The translations under genes and the position numbers were made by a program. Positions 42,947 through 51,608 of a stretch of DNA of 64,000 bases are shown here, one piece after another. Each line of letters opens with the position of its first letter. Within the stretch, counting starts at the first letter, position 1. The notes below the pieces were generated by a model. It was not told the DNA's origin and did not search any database. It worked only from the letters and a program-made list of their open reading frames with translations. This stretch comes from Burkholderiales bacterium (GTDB taxonomy: Bacteria; Pseudomonadota; Gammaproteobacteria; Burkholderiales; Burkholderiaceae_C), in the NCBI GenBank assembly GCA_016213325.1, contig JACRAY010000016.1:1-64000 (forward strand). Direction: 5' to 3'.

Positions 42947-44154
42947 CGCAGGCACGCGGACCGCTCAGCGGTATCAAGGTGCTGGACCTGGCCTCGGTGA
43001 TCATGGGGCCGGTGGCCGCCCAGCACCTGGCGGACATGGGGGCCGACGTGATCAAGGTGGAGGCGCCCGAAGGCGACCTCATGCGCTCGGTCGGGCCGCG
43101 CCATTCGACCGACATGGGCGCGGTGTTCATCACCTGCAACCGCAACAAGCGCAGCATCGTGCTGGACCTGAAGCAGCCGGCCGCGCGCGATGTCCTGCAT
43201 CGCCTGGTGGCCGGCAGCGACGTGCTGATCCACTCCGTGCGCACGGCGCCCGCGAAGAAGATCGGCCTGACCTACGAAGACCTGCGCAAGCTCAACGAGC
43301 GCCTGGTCTACTGCCACGTGAAAGGCTACTCGGACGACGGCGCCTTCGCCGGGCAGCCCGCCTTCGACGACACCATGCAGGCCGAAAGCGGCCTCGCGAT
43401 GCTGCAGTCGGCGGTGGCGGGCGAGCCGCGCTACGTGCCCTCGTCCATCGTCGACAAGATCTGCGCCATCCACGCGGCCTATGCGGTCGCGCTGGCGCTG
43501 TTCGAGCGCACCCAAAGCGGCCTGGGGCAGGAGATCGAGCTGCCGATGTTCGAGACCATCACGGCCTTCAACCTGACCGAGCACCTGTGGGGCCAGGCCT
43601 TCGAGCCGGCGCTGGGCCCGATGGGCTACGACAGCGTGCGCCGCGGCGTGCGCAAGCCCTACCCGACGAAAGACGGCCACCTGGCTTTCCTGCCGTACTC
43701 GGACGTGCACTGGCACAAGTTCTTCCGCCTCATCGGCCGGCCGGAACTCGCGCACGACGAGCAGTTCAAGAGCTTCCCGGCACGGCAGAAGAACTACGAC
43801 GCGGTGTTCGGCATCGTGCGCGAGACGCTCGCCCAACGCACCACGGCCGAGTGGGTGAAGCTGTTCGCCGACGCCGACATCCCAATGTCCGCGGTGAACA
43901 CCATCGACGACATGCTGGAGCACCCGCACCTGAAGAGCGTGGACTTTTGGCAGACCCGGGAGCACCCGACCGAAGGCACGTTGCGCTTCGCGTCCAACCC
44001 GATCGGCTTGAAGCGCACGCCGCCGGCGCTGCGTCGCCTGCCGCCGCGGCTGGGCGAACACACGCGCGAAGTGCTGCGCGAGTTTGAATATCACGAGGGC
44101 GAGATCGACACCCTGGTGAACAAAGGCGTGGCGCGCCAATGGCAAGCGGCGTGA
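42943..44154 (+). CDS. CaiB/BaiF class III CoA-transferase
   Basis: 403 residues from ATG 42943. Transferase style: IKVLDLASVIMGPVAAQHLADMGADVIKVE, CNRNKRSIVLDLKQ, HVKGYSDDGAFAGQPAFDDTMQAESG (Asp nucleophile region), ADIPMSAVNTIDDMLEHPHL. Transfers CoA onto an acid. Of the five CaiB/BaiF proteins it is one of two true transferase-type sequences. Overlaps the kinase gene by 16 bp. Confidence 0.88.
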   Translation: MTQARGPLSGIKVLDLASVIMGPVAAQHLADMGADVIKVEAPEGDLMRSVGPRHSTDMGAVFITCNRNKRSIVLDLKQPAARDVLHRLVAGSDVLIHSVRTAPAKKIGLTYEDLRKLNERLVYCHVKGYSDDGAFAGQPAFDDTMQAESGLAMLQSAVAGEPRYVPSSIVDKICAIHAAYAVALALFERTQSGLGQEIELPMFETITAFNLTEHLWGQAFEPALGPMGYDSVRRGVRKPYPTKDGHLAFLPYSDVHWHKFFRLIGRPELAHDEQFKSFPARQKNYDAVFGIVRETLAQRTTAEWVKLFADADIPMSAVNTIDDMLEHPHLKSVDFWQTREHPTEGTLRFASNPIGLKRTPPALRRLPPRLGEHTREVLREFEYHEGEIDTLVNKGVARQWQAA

Positions 44155-45164
44155 ACGTCCCAGTCGACGCCGACACGTTGCAGCAGCGCGTGGATGCGCT
44201 CGCACGCAGCCGGCTGGGCGCGGACGACGGCATGGCCGACTTCCAGGTGCTCACCGCCGGCGCCAACAAGGGCACCTGGGCATTTCGCACCGCCGACGGC
44301 GCCTTCATCCTTCAGACACAAGCGCCATCGGGCGCGCCCGATCCCGATGCAGGCCCGGACGACTGGGTGCCGCATCTCGACGGCACCCAGGAATTCCAGG
44401 TGATGCTGGCAGCGGAATCTGCCGACGTGCCGGTTCCTCACGTGCGGCACATCCTCGCCCCCGAAGATGGGCTGGGCGAAGGCGCGGTGACCGAGCTCGT
44501 CGATGGCGAAACCATTCCGGCCCGCCTGCTGCGCGCGCCGGAGCTGGCCCGGGCACGCGGCCGCATGGCCGCGCAGTGCGGCCGCATCCTGGCGGCCATC
44601 CATCGCGTGCCGCTGGACAATCTCGGCTTCCTGCGCCGCTTCGACGCGAAGGAGACGCTGGCGTTGTTCGAGCGCACGCTCGACCGGGCCGGCTTGCCGC
44701 TGCCGCACCTGGAGCTGGCGCTGCGCTGGGCGCGCGACCGCGCGCCGAAGCACGCGCGGGCCACGCTGGTGCATGGCGACTTCCGCACCGGCAACTTCAT
44801 CGTGGGGCCCGAGGGCATCCGCGCCGTGCTCGACTGGGAGATCGCGCACGTCGGCAACCCCATGGAAGACCTGGGCTACCTCTGCATGCGCACCTGGCGC
44901 TTCGGCGGCAGCGGCCCGGTCGGCGGGTTCGGCGCGCGCGAAGATCTATTCGCCGCTTATGAGAAAGCGTCCGGCATCGCCGTCGACCCGGAAGAAGCAC
45001 GCTTCTGGGAGGTGGTGGGTGCCATGCGCTGGGCGCTCGGCTGTGTGAGGCGCGCCAGTGCGTGGCGCCACCAGCACGAGCGCAAGCTGGAATTCGCCGC
45101 CGTCGGGCGGCGCATCGAGGAGCCGGTCTACGACCTGCTCAACGTCATCGAAGGGCTCGACTGA
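44139..45164 (+). CDS. APH-family kinase (phosphotransferase)
   Basis: 341 residues from ATG 44139. Aminoglycoside-phosphotransferase/choline-kinase fold: catalytic loop VHGDFRTGNFIVGPEG and Mg-binding VLDWEIAHVGNPMEDLGYL; N-terminal part is less conserved. Such kinases in acyl-CoA clusters are known to phosphorylate hydroxyacyl-CoAs (LvaA; APH domains of ACAD10/11). Together with the ACAD10/11-like gene at the head of the operon this suggests a 4-hydroxyacyl-CoA branch. A second, more LvaA-like kinase is at 48150. Confidence 0.82.
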   Translation: MASGVNVPVDADTLQQRVDALARSRLGADDGMADFQVLTAGANKGTWAFRTADGAFILQTQAPSGAPDPDAGPDDWVPHLDGTQEFQVMLAAESADVPVPHVRHILAPEDGLGEGAVTELVDGETIPARLLRAPELARARGRMAAQCGRILAAIHRVPLDNLGFLRRFDAKETLALFERTLDRAGLPLPHLELALRWARDRAPKHARATLVHGDFRTGNFIVGPEGIRAVLDWEIAHVGNPMEDLGYLCMRTWRFGGSGPVGGFGAREDLFAAYEKASGIAVDPEEARFWEVVGAMRWALGCVRRASAWRHQHERKLEFAAVGRRIEEPVYDLLNVIEGLD

Positions 45165-45187
45165 GGCCCGCACACCGGAGACCAAGC

Positions 45188-46195
45188 ATGAACACATTCA
45201 CTCGCACCCGCCGCAACTTCCTGAAGCAGTCCGCGGCCGGCGCGGCCGCACTGGCCGTGGGGCCTGCCGTCTTCGCGCAGTCCGCGTGGCCCAACCAGCC
45301 GATCAAGCTGATCGTGCCGTACGCGCCGGGCGGCGCCAACGACGTGACCCTGCGGCTCGTGAGCAAGCAGGTATCCGAGAAGCTCGGCCAGCCGATCCTG
45401 ATCGACAACCGCCCCGGCGCGGGCGGCGTGGTCGGCACCAACGTGGTGGCCAAGGCCGCGCCGGACGGCTACACGATAGGCGTGGGTGCGACCTCGACAC
45501 TCATCGCCACGCCCCTGACCAACCCGCAATCGACGGTGGACGTCGCGAAGGACCTCGTCTTCATCTCGCTGCTGGCGGCTGCGCCGATGGTGCTGGCCGT
45601 GAACACCTCGGTGCCGGTCAACAACATCAAGGACCTGCCGAGGTACCTGCGCGAGCAGAAGGGCAAGCTCAACTACGGCTCCATGGCCGTCGGCCATTTC
45701 GGCCACGTCGTCGTCAAGGAGCTGAGCGACCTGTACGAAGCCGCGATGGTGCATTCGCCGTACAAGGGCGAAGCGCCGCTGGTGCAGGACCTGGTGGGCG
45801 GGCAGATCCAGATGGCGATGGTCACGCCGCCGGGCATTCGCGGCATGGCCGAAGCGGGCCGCGTGAAGCTGCTGGCGGCCACCGGCACCAAGCGCCTGAA
45901 GGTGTTCCCGAACGTGCCCACCTTCGCCGAGCAGGGCTTCGACAACCCGGTGCTGAAGATGTACGCGGGCTGGATCGGCATCATTGCCCCCACGGGGATA
46001 CCGGCTGCCGCCCTGAAGCGGCTCGAGGCCGAGTACTCGGCCGCCATCCACGACCCCGAGGTGAACCAGAAACTGATGGAGATCGGCATGGAGCCGATTG
46101 GCGCCAACGCCGAAACCTTCACCGCCACCTACGCGCGCGAGAAGGTTGCGTGGCGCGAGATGCTGTTGAAGGCCGGCGTCGAACTCAGGAGTTGA
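45188..46195 (+). CDS. Bug/TctC-family periplasmic solute-binding protein
   Basis: 335 residues from ATG 45188. TAT-type signal (RTRRNFLKQSAAGAAALAVG, cleavage near VFAQ-SAW). Motifs WPNQPIKLIVPYAPGGANDV, DNRPGAGGVVGTNVVA, PDGYTIGVGATSTL, YGSMAVGHFGHVVV, FPNVPTFAEQGF. Last gene of its unit; its 3' end overlaps the convergent phosphatase gene by 11 bp. Fourth TctC inside the palindrome-controlled region. Confidence 0.9.
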   Translation: MNTFTRTRRNFLKQSAAGAAALAVGPAVFAQSAWPNQPIKLIVPYAPGGANDVTLRLVSKQVSEKLGQPILIDNRPGAGGVVGTNVVAKAAPDGYTIGVGATSTLIATPLTNPQSTVDVAKDLVFISLLAAAPMVLAVNTSVPVNNIKDLPRYLREQKGKLNYGSMAVGHFGHVVVKELSDLYEAAMVHSPYKGEAPLVQDLVGGQIQMAMVTPPGIRGMAEAGRVKLLAATGTKRLKVFPNVPTFAEQGFDNPVLKMYAGWIGIIAPTGIPAAALKRLEAEYSAAIHDPEVNQKLMEIGMEPIGANAETFTATYAREKVAWREMLLKAGVELRS

Positions 46196-46907
46196 GCAGC
46201 GCGCCCTGCAGGCGTGCGCGGCGCTCGGGCGTGAGCGCCGCCGCCTGCGCCAAGTAGGTGTCGACGCCGCCGAAACCGGCTTCGATGGCCTCGAAAGCGG
46301 CTTCCAGGAAATCGGCACGCACGGTGCCCAGCACTTCCAGGATCTCGGGCGGGTAGCGCGTGCTTTCCTTGGGACGCACGCGCTCATTGGTCAGCAGGTA
46401 GTCGTCCATGATCTGTGCGCGGGGCACATCGAGTGCTGCGAGCAGCAGGGCGACCATGAAGCCCGTGCGGTCCTTGCCCGCGGCGCAATGCACCACGATC
46501 GGCCGGCCCTCGCGCGCCAGCGCGTGTTCGAACAGGCCGGCCACCTGGGCGCGTGCGTTGTGCACGAAACCCCGGTAAGCGTCGGCCATGTAGCCGCGCG
46601 CAACCGGCACGGTCAGGGGCTCGCCGCTCGCGGCCAGCGCGTCGAGCTTCTGCGCTACGCTGGGCTCGATCGGCAGCGAGTGGACGACGGCATGGTGCAG
46701 GGCGCAGGCGTGCCTGGCGCGCTCGGCTTCACCCCGCAGGTCGATCACGCAGATGTCCGCGCCCAGCCACAGCCGCAGCCGCTCGATGTCTTCCTGGTGC
46801 AGGTCGCCGAGCTGGCCAGAGCGCAGCAGGCGGCCCGGGGCCAGCATGCGGCCGTGGCGCGTGCGCAGGCCGCCCAGGTCGCGAAAGTTGGGAGCGCCAT
46901 GCAGCAT
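46185..46907 (-). CDS. Tyrosine-phosphatase-like protein (DSP/PTP type)
   Basis: 240 residues from ATG 46907 (AAGGCGG about 10 bp upstream; a longer start at 46934 would overlap the previous gene). Phosphatase signature VHCAAGKDRTG with Cys141 and Arg147, and NFRDLGGLRTRHGRM plus LLRSGQLGDL, typical of the YwlE-unrelated Tyr_phosphatase_3/LipA-like group. In an operon with an LvaB-like protein and next to hydroxyacyl-CoA kinases it may dephosphorylate a phosphorylated metabolite rather than a protein; this is inference. Confidence 0.82.
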   Translation of the reverse strand: MLHGAPNFRDLGGLRTRHGRMLAPGRLLRSGQLGDLHQEDIERLRLWLGADICVIDLRGEAERARHACALHHAVVHSLPIEPSVAQKLDALAASGEPLTVPVARGYMADAYRGFVHNARAQVAGLFEHALAREGRPIVVHCAAGKDRTGFMVALLLAALDVPRAQIMDDYLLTNERVRPKESTRYPPEILEVLGTVRADFLEAAFEAIEAGFGGVDTYLAQAAALTPERRARLQGALLNS

Positions 46908-46912
46908 CGGGG

Positions 46913-47275
46913 TCACGCCGCCTTGGCCAGCCACTTGGGGTTGTTGATGCTGAGCGCGTCCTCGATGGAAGCGCGCAGGTGCGCCAGCAGCGCCGGGTCG
47001 TCGACGGCAAAGTCGCCGGCGCGGATGGCGCGGGCCAGCGCGGCATTGAGCTCTTCGAAGGACCCTTCGCTGCCGAGCAGCGCCTGCAGGCGTTCGACCT
47101 CGGCGGCGTTGGCGGCGGGGGCGAGTTCGAGCTCGCGCCGCACCGTGGCGAGCACGCGCGACACGATCTTCAGCTGGAACTGGTGCACGGGCGAAACCTG
47201 CGGCGAGATCTCGCTTTCCAGGTAGCCCTGCACGATGGCGAGCAGGTCGGTGGCGGCGGGGCGGCTATTGGGCAT
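46913..47275 (-). CDS. DUF6285 protein, LvaB-like kinase partner
   Basis: 120 residues from ATG 47275, overlapping the crotonase by 11 bp. All-helical small protein (RPAATDLLAIVQGYLESEI, FQLKIVSRVLATVRRELEL, LRASIEDALSINNPKWL) of the type found beside APH-family kinases and ACAD10/11-like dehydrogenases. In Pseudomonas putida the small LvaB is needed for the LvaA kinase acting on 4-hydroxyvaleryl-CoA; I assign likeness from size, helical pattern and context, not from a search. Its probable partner kinase is transcribed divergently from the same operator at 48099. Confidence 0.7.
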   Translation of the reverse strand: MPNSRPAATDLLAIVQGYLESEISPQVSPVHQFQLKIVSRVLATVRRELELAPAANAAEVERLQALLGSEGSFEELNAALARAIRAGDFAVDDPALLAHLRASIEDALSINNPKWLAKAA

Positions 47276-48065
47276 GGGGGTCTCTCCACAAGTACAGCGG
47301 CGGCTCTTTCTCGACGAAGCGGCGCGCGGCTTCCTTGTGGAAGTCGCTTTGCGCGCACAGCGCCTGCGCCAGCGCTTCCTGCGCATACACCTCGCGGCGG
47401 TCGCTTTCGAAAGCGTGGTTCATGATGGTCTTGGCAATGCCGATGGCGGCGGTGGGCGCGTCGTGGAAGCGCGCCGCATGGGCCAGCGCGGCTTGCAGCA
47501 CGTCGCCTTCGCAGACGCGCTGCACGAGGCCCATCGCCAGGGCCTCGGCCGCATCGACCACTCGTGCGCTGAACACCATGTCCTTGGCACGAGCCAGTCC
47601 GATGGCGCGCGGCAGCAGGTACATGCCGCCGGCATCGGGCACGAAGCCGAGCCGCGCGAACACGCTGCAGAAGCGCGCCTTCGGCGTGGCGAAGATGTAG
47701 TCCGCCGCCAGCGCCAGCGACAGGCCGGCGCCGAACGCAACGCCGTCGACGGCGGCGATCACGGGCTTTTCCATGTCGACCAGTTCGTCGAACCAGCGGT
47801 CCAGCCGCAACAGCCGCTCGCGCGTGCCGAATACCTTGTCCTGCGCGGGGTGGGCGGGCTTCATCTGCTTGACGTCGCCGCCGGCGCAGAAGTGACCGCC
47901 CGCGCCGGTGATGACGACGGCTTTCACCGCGGGGTCGTCGCGCAGTTGCGGCAGCGCGACCGCGAAGGCTTCGCGCAGTTCCGGGTCCATGGCGTTACGC
48001 GCCTCGGGCCGGTTGAGGGTGAGCACGGCCGTGGCGCCGTGGCGTTCGATGAGCAGGACGTCCAT
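47265..48065 (-). CDS. Crotonase-family protein (isomerase type)
   Basis: 266 residues from ATG 48065, preceded by CAGACT and 6 bp, no ribosome binding site. Crotonase parts FCAGGDVKQM, GVAFGAGLSLALAADYIFA, FARLGFVPDAGGMYLLPRAIG. First Glu missing; Asp in VPDAGG as in PaaG-type isomerases. First gene of the three-gene unit ending at 46185. Confidence 0.86.
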   Translation of the reverse strand: MDVLLIERHGATAVLTLNRPEARNAMDPELREAFAVALPQLRDDPAVKAVVITGAGGHFCAGGDVKQMKPAHPAQDKVFGTRERLLRLDRWFDELVDMEKPVIAAVDGVAFGAGLSLALAADYIFATPKARFCSVFARLGFVPDAGGMYLLPRAIGLARAKDMVFSARVVDAAEALAMGLVQRVCEGDVLQAALAHAARFHDAPTAAIGIAKTIMNHAFESDRREVYAQEALAQALCAQSDFHKEAARRFVEKEPPLYLWRDPHAQ

Positions 48066-48098
48066 GCCGCGAGTCTGGCGCGCGGCAAGCGCGTGCGC

Positions 48099-48116
48099 GT
48101 CGTCGCATCCGACGAT
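48099..48116. promoter_or_regulatory. Operator f (shared): GTCGTCG-CATC-CGACGAT
   Basis: One palindrome serves both directions: 21 bp to CAGACT (48077-48072) and 6 bp to ATG 48065; 21 bp to TACAGT (48138-48143) and 6 bp to ATG 48150. If transcription starts at the ATG, the palindrome is centred at -42.5 for both genes. Confidence 0.75.
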
Positions 48117-48149
48117 GCCGGTGCCCGGCCTGCCGCCTACAGTGGGCGC

Positions 48150-49208
48150 ATGATCCCGCAGAGCGTCGAAGTACCGCCCCAGAACCGGCTGGACGAAGCC
48201 GCGCTGGACGCCTTTTTGGCGCAGCACCTGCCCGAGTACGGCGGCTCGCTCGGCGTGCGGCAGTTCCCCGGGGGATTTTCCAACCCGACCTATGCGCTCG
48301 ACACGGTCGACCGCGACGGCCACCAGCGCCACTACGTGCTGCGCAAGCGCCCCGCCGCCGCCGCGCTGCCTTCGGCGCACCGGGTGGATCGCGAGTTCCG
48401 TGTGATGCAGGCGCTGCAGCAAACGGATGTGCCCGTTCCCCGCGTTCGCGTGCTGTGCGAAGACCCGGCGGTGCTGGGCTCCATGTTCTTCGTGATGGAC
48501 CATGTGCAGGGCCGCCTGTTCTCGGACCCCACCCTGCCCGGCTGCACGCCGGCTGAGCGCAAGGCGATCTACGACAGCATGGTCGACGTGCTGGCTCGCC
48601 TGCATGCGGTGGACTACGCCGCGCTGGGGCTGGCCGACTACGGCAAGCCCGGCGACTACCTGAAACGGCAGGTGGAGCTCTGGACGCGCCAGTTCCAGGC
48701 CGCGCAGACCGGCGAGCTGCCGTCGATGCAACGCCTGGGCAACTGGCTGGCCGCCAACGTGCCCGCCGCGGGCCGCACGACCATCGTGCACGGCGACTAC
48801 CGGCCCAACAACATCCTGGTGCACCCCACCGAGCCGCGTGTGCTGGCGGTGCTGGATTGGGAGCTGAGCACGCTGGGCGATCCGATGTGCGACTTGGCGT
48901 ACACGTGCTTCTGCTACTACATCGACGAGCCGCCGGTGGGCTTCGGCGGCGCCGACCCGGTGGCGCTGGGCATCCCGTCCGAAGCGGAATTCGTGCAGCG
49001 TTACTGCGATCTCACGGGGCAGCCGGTGCGTGACTGGACTTTCTACCTGGCGCTGCAGCTGTACAAGAGCTCGGCGATCCTGCAGGGCGTGGTCAAGCGG
49101 GCGCTGCAGGGCGCGGGACCGGCGGCGTGGCTGGCCAAGCAGCCTGTGGTGGGGGCGCGGGCGGAGCTGGCGCTGTCGCTGATCGAAGGAACGCGAACCC
49201 CCAGCTAG
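48150..49208 (+). CDS. APH-family kinase, LvaA-like
   Basis: 352 residues from ATG 48150, probably leaderless. N-terminal lobe VRQFPGGFSNPTYALDTV and YVLRKRPAAAAL, DREFRVMQALQQTDVPVPRV, catalytic loop IVHGDYRPNNILVHP and metal site VLDWELSTLGDPMCDLAY. This is the pattern of the kinase half of ACAD10/11 and of LvaA, which phosphorylates 4-hydroxyacyl-CoA before elimination. Single-gene unit; its TAG shares CTAG (49205-49208) with the convergent SulP gene, marking the right end of the regulon. Confidence 0.87.
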   Translation: MIPQSVEVPPQNRLDEAALDAFLAQHLPEYGGSLGVRQFPGGFSNPTYALDTVDRDGHQRHYVLRKRPAAAALPSAHRVDREFRVMQALQQTDVPVPRVRVLCEDPAVLGSMFFVMDHVQGRLFSDPTLPGCTPAERKAIYDSMVDVLARLHAVDYAALGLADYGKPGDYLKRQVELWTRQFQAAQTGELPSMQRLGNWLAANVPAAGRTTIVHGDYRPNNILVHPTEPRVLAVLDWELSTLGDPMCDLAYTCFCYYIDEPPVGFGGADPVALGIPSEAEFVQRYCDLTGQPVRDWTFYLALQLYKSSAILQGVVKRALQGAGPAAWLAKQPVVGARAELALSLIEGTRTPS

Positions 49209-51508
49209 CTCGCCAGCTGGTAGATCGTGCGGCTGGCATAGCGCAGCCGGTAGGCCAGTTCGCGGCCGATGCCCGCCAGCACCTTCATCGCCACCGTCGG
49301 GTCGCTTTGCGCCAGCGCCTCGAACACCGAGTGCGGCAGCACGTAGCACACGAGGTCGCCGTCGGCTTCTACCGTGGCCGAACGCGCGGCGTTGTCCAGC
49401 AGAGCGAGTTCCCCGAACACGGTGCCGGGCGAGAACGTCATCAACCGCGTTTCGCGCTCCGTGCCCGGCAGGCGCAAGTGGACGCTGGCGGAGCCCCTGG
49501 CGATGAGGTACAGGTCGCGGCTGGTGTCGTCCTCCCGGAACACCGCCTCGCCCTTGGTGTAGGTGCGCAGCTCCAGCGCCTGCTCCAGCGTGGCGACTTC
49601 GTTCGCATCGAGGTTGGCCAGCACGCCGAACTGGTCCAGCGGAATCTGCGCGTCCTGCGCCGGCTCGCTGTCCAGCACCTGCAGCAACTGGTCTTCGGCC
49701 CATTCGATGGCACGGTCCGGGTCCTGGAACATGCGCGATCGCGTCACTGCCTTGGTCACACCCATGTCGGCCAGGAAGACGGCGAGCCGCGAGCCTTGCT
49801 CCAGTGAACTGAGCAGCAGCACGATCTTGTCTTTCTTCAGCCGCTCGTGCAGTTGCAGCATTACCCTGGCGCCGGTGCTGTCGATCTCGTTCACGCGCTT
49901 GAAGTCGATCACCACGTGCGAGGTCGATCCGCCCAGCGCGGCCTCCACGGACGCGGCGAGGTCTTCGGCGGTACCGAAGAAGAGCGGTCCTTCCAGCTCG
50001 AACACGAGGATCTTCGCGCCTTGCGTGGCCAGCAGCCTCATCTGGTCGGTCTCACGCCGGCGGCGCGAGTGCACGATGTCGCAGCGGTAGCTGCGCCGGA
50101 TCACCGACTTGCTCATGCGCGCCAGGAAGAACAGGATCGTCACCGCGAGGCCCACGCCGACGGCCACCACGACGTTCACCGCGACGGCGGCCACCAACAC
50201 GGCGAAGATCACCAGCAGGTCGAGCGTGACGCTCTGCGGGCTGGCGAACTGGGCTTTCAGCAGCTGCCTGCAAGTCGTGATGGTCCAGCGGTCCACCAGT
50301 TGCACGGCCACGCAGAACAGCATGGCGGCCATCACCACGCGGGGCAGGTAGGCAATCAGGGGCGCCAGGACCAGGATGCCCAGCAGGATCACCGCCGAGT
50401 GCACCAGCAGCGAGGTGGGCGTGCGTGCGCCGCTGCGGTGGTTGGCGAAGCTGGATCCCAGGTTGATGCCGTTGGCGATGCCGCCGAAGCCCGCGGCCAT
50501 CATGTTCCCCACGCCCAGGCGCACCAATTCGCGATTGCTCTGGACGCGATTGCCCGAGTCGGCTTCGACCAGGCGCGCACACAACATGCCGTCGAGCGAT
50601 GCGATGAGCGCCAGGCTCACCGCGCCACTGAGCAGCACGGGCACGACCGGCCAGAAGGCGGGGTCGGCAACCAGGGTCACGAAGTCGGCGAAGTAGTGCG
50701 GGCTGGGCCATGCGAACGGGATGGCGCCCACCACCGGCCCGAGGTTGTCGCGCAGGCCGGCCAGCATCATCAGGTAGTAGGCAACCACGCCGCCGGCCAT
50801 GCCGATGATGGTGGGCGGGACGGCCTTGGTGATGCGTGCGCCCTTCAGGATCAAGGCGCACGTGATCACGCCGACAACCAGGTTCGGCCACTGCACCTTG
50901 TCGAGGTTGAAAGGGATGAGGAAGGCCGGGACGTGATCGCGGAACCCGAACAGGCTGTCGAGTTGCGACAGGAAGATGAGGATGGCCGCGGCATTGGCGA
51001 AGCCGGCGATCACCGGCGCAGGTACGTACTTGACCAGCGTGCCCAGCCGGAGGACGCCGAACAGCGCCTGGATCAGCCCCGCCAGCAGGATCAGCAGGAA
51101 CACGATCGCCAACATCGTGTCGGGCGTCGCGCTGCGCAGGAAGGGAAGTTGCGATTGCACCAGGCTGCTCAGCACGATGGAGCCGATGAGGAAGGTGACG
51201 ATGCTGCGGGGCGAATAGATCATCGTGGTGTTGGCGCCGAGCAGCACGGCGACGATGCAGCCGATGGCCGGCGCATACAACCCGGCGAGGATGCCGTGCG
51301 AGAGCATCGTGGGTCCCAGTGCCGACAGCGCGAGGATGCCGTACCCCATGCTGACCGGGATGGTGAGCATGGCCGCGGTGAAGCCGCCCACAACGTCGCC
51401 GCGCAGTTGTTGCAGCAGCGGGTGCCGGCTGGCGGCAGGCGAACTCGCAGGTGCGGCCGGCGCCTGGTCGGGCAGGCCGTAGCCGAAGCGTTGTGGGGCA
51501 GTCGTCAT
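49205..51508 (-). CDS. SulP-family anion transporter with STAS and cyclic-nucleotide-binding-like domains
   Basis: 767 residues from ATG 51508. Membrane domain ~35-480 with about 12 hydrophobic segments (GDVVGGFTAAMLTIPVSMGYG; NTTMIYSPRSIVTFLIGS; FANHRSGARTPTS). STAS domain ~495-610 (ILVFELEGPLFFGTAEDLA, VVIDFKRVNEIDSTGARVM). C-terminal cNMP-binding-like domain ~640-767 (YTKGEAVFREDDTSRDLYLIARGS, MTFSPGTVFGELALLDNAARSATV). Likely proton- or sodium-coupled uptake of sulfate, bicarbonate or dicarboxylate, gated by a bound ligand. Not under the palindrome; upstream region shows no site. SulP proteins with an extra cNMP domain are less usual. Confidence 0.9.
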   Translation of the reverse strand: MTTAPQRFGYGLPDQAPAAPASSPAASRHPLLQQLRGDVVGGFTAAMLTIPVSMGYGILALSALGPTMLSHGILAGLYAPAIGCIVAVLLGANTTMIYSPRSIVTFLIGSIVLSSLVQSQLPFLRSATPDTMLAIVFLLILLAGLIQALFGVLRLGTLVKYVPAPVIAGFANAAAILIFLSQLDSLFGFRDHVPAFLIPFNLDKVQWPNLVVGVITCALILKGARITKAVPPTIIGMAGGVVAYYLMMLAGLRDNLGPVVGAIPFAWPSPHYFADFVTLVADPAFWPVVPVLLSGAVSLALIASLDGMLCARLVEADSGNRVQSNRELVRLGVGNMMAAGFGGIANGINLGSSFANHRSGARTPTSLLVHSAVILLGILVLAPLIAYLPRVVMAAMLFCVAVQLVDRWTITTCRQLLKAQFASPQSVTLDLLVIFAVLVAAVAVNVVVAVGVGLAVTILFFLARMSKSVIRRSYRCDIVHSRRRRETDQMRLLATQGAKILVFELEGPLFFGTAEDLAASVEAALGGSTSHVVIDFKRVNEIDSTGARVMLQLHERLKKDKIVLLLSSLEQGSRLAVFLADMGVTKAVTRSRMFQDPDRAIEWAEDQLLQVLDSEPAQDAQIPLDQFGVLANLDANEVATLEQALELRTYTKGEAVFREDDTSRDLYLIARGSASVHLRLPGTERETRLMTFSPGTVFGELALLDNAARSATVEADGDLVCYVLPHSVFEALAQSDPTVAMKVLAGIGRELAYRLRYASRTIYQLAS

Positions 51509-51608
51509 GCGCCTCCTCCGGGCTGCACGGGCGGCAGCGGCGGCTACGTTACTCCGCTGTCGAGGTGGCGTCTACTTTTGTCCGAAGAACGGCTAACTAG
51601 AATGCGCG

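Noticed and set aside
41675-49208. A true levulinate (lva) operon
   Set aside because: Gene order and other lva parts differ and the kinase parts are spread over three units mixed with branched-acid genes; only the enzymatic principle is likely shared.
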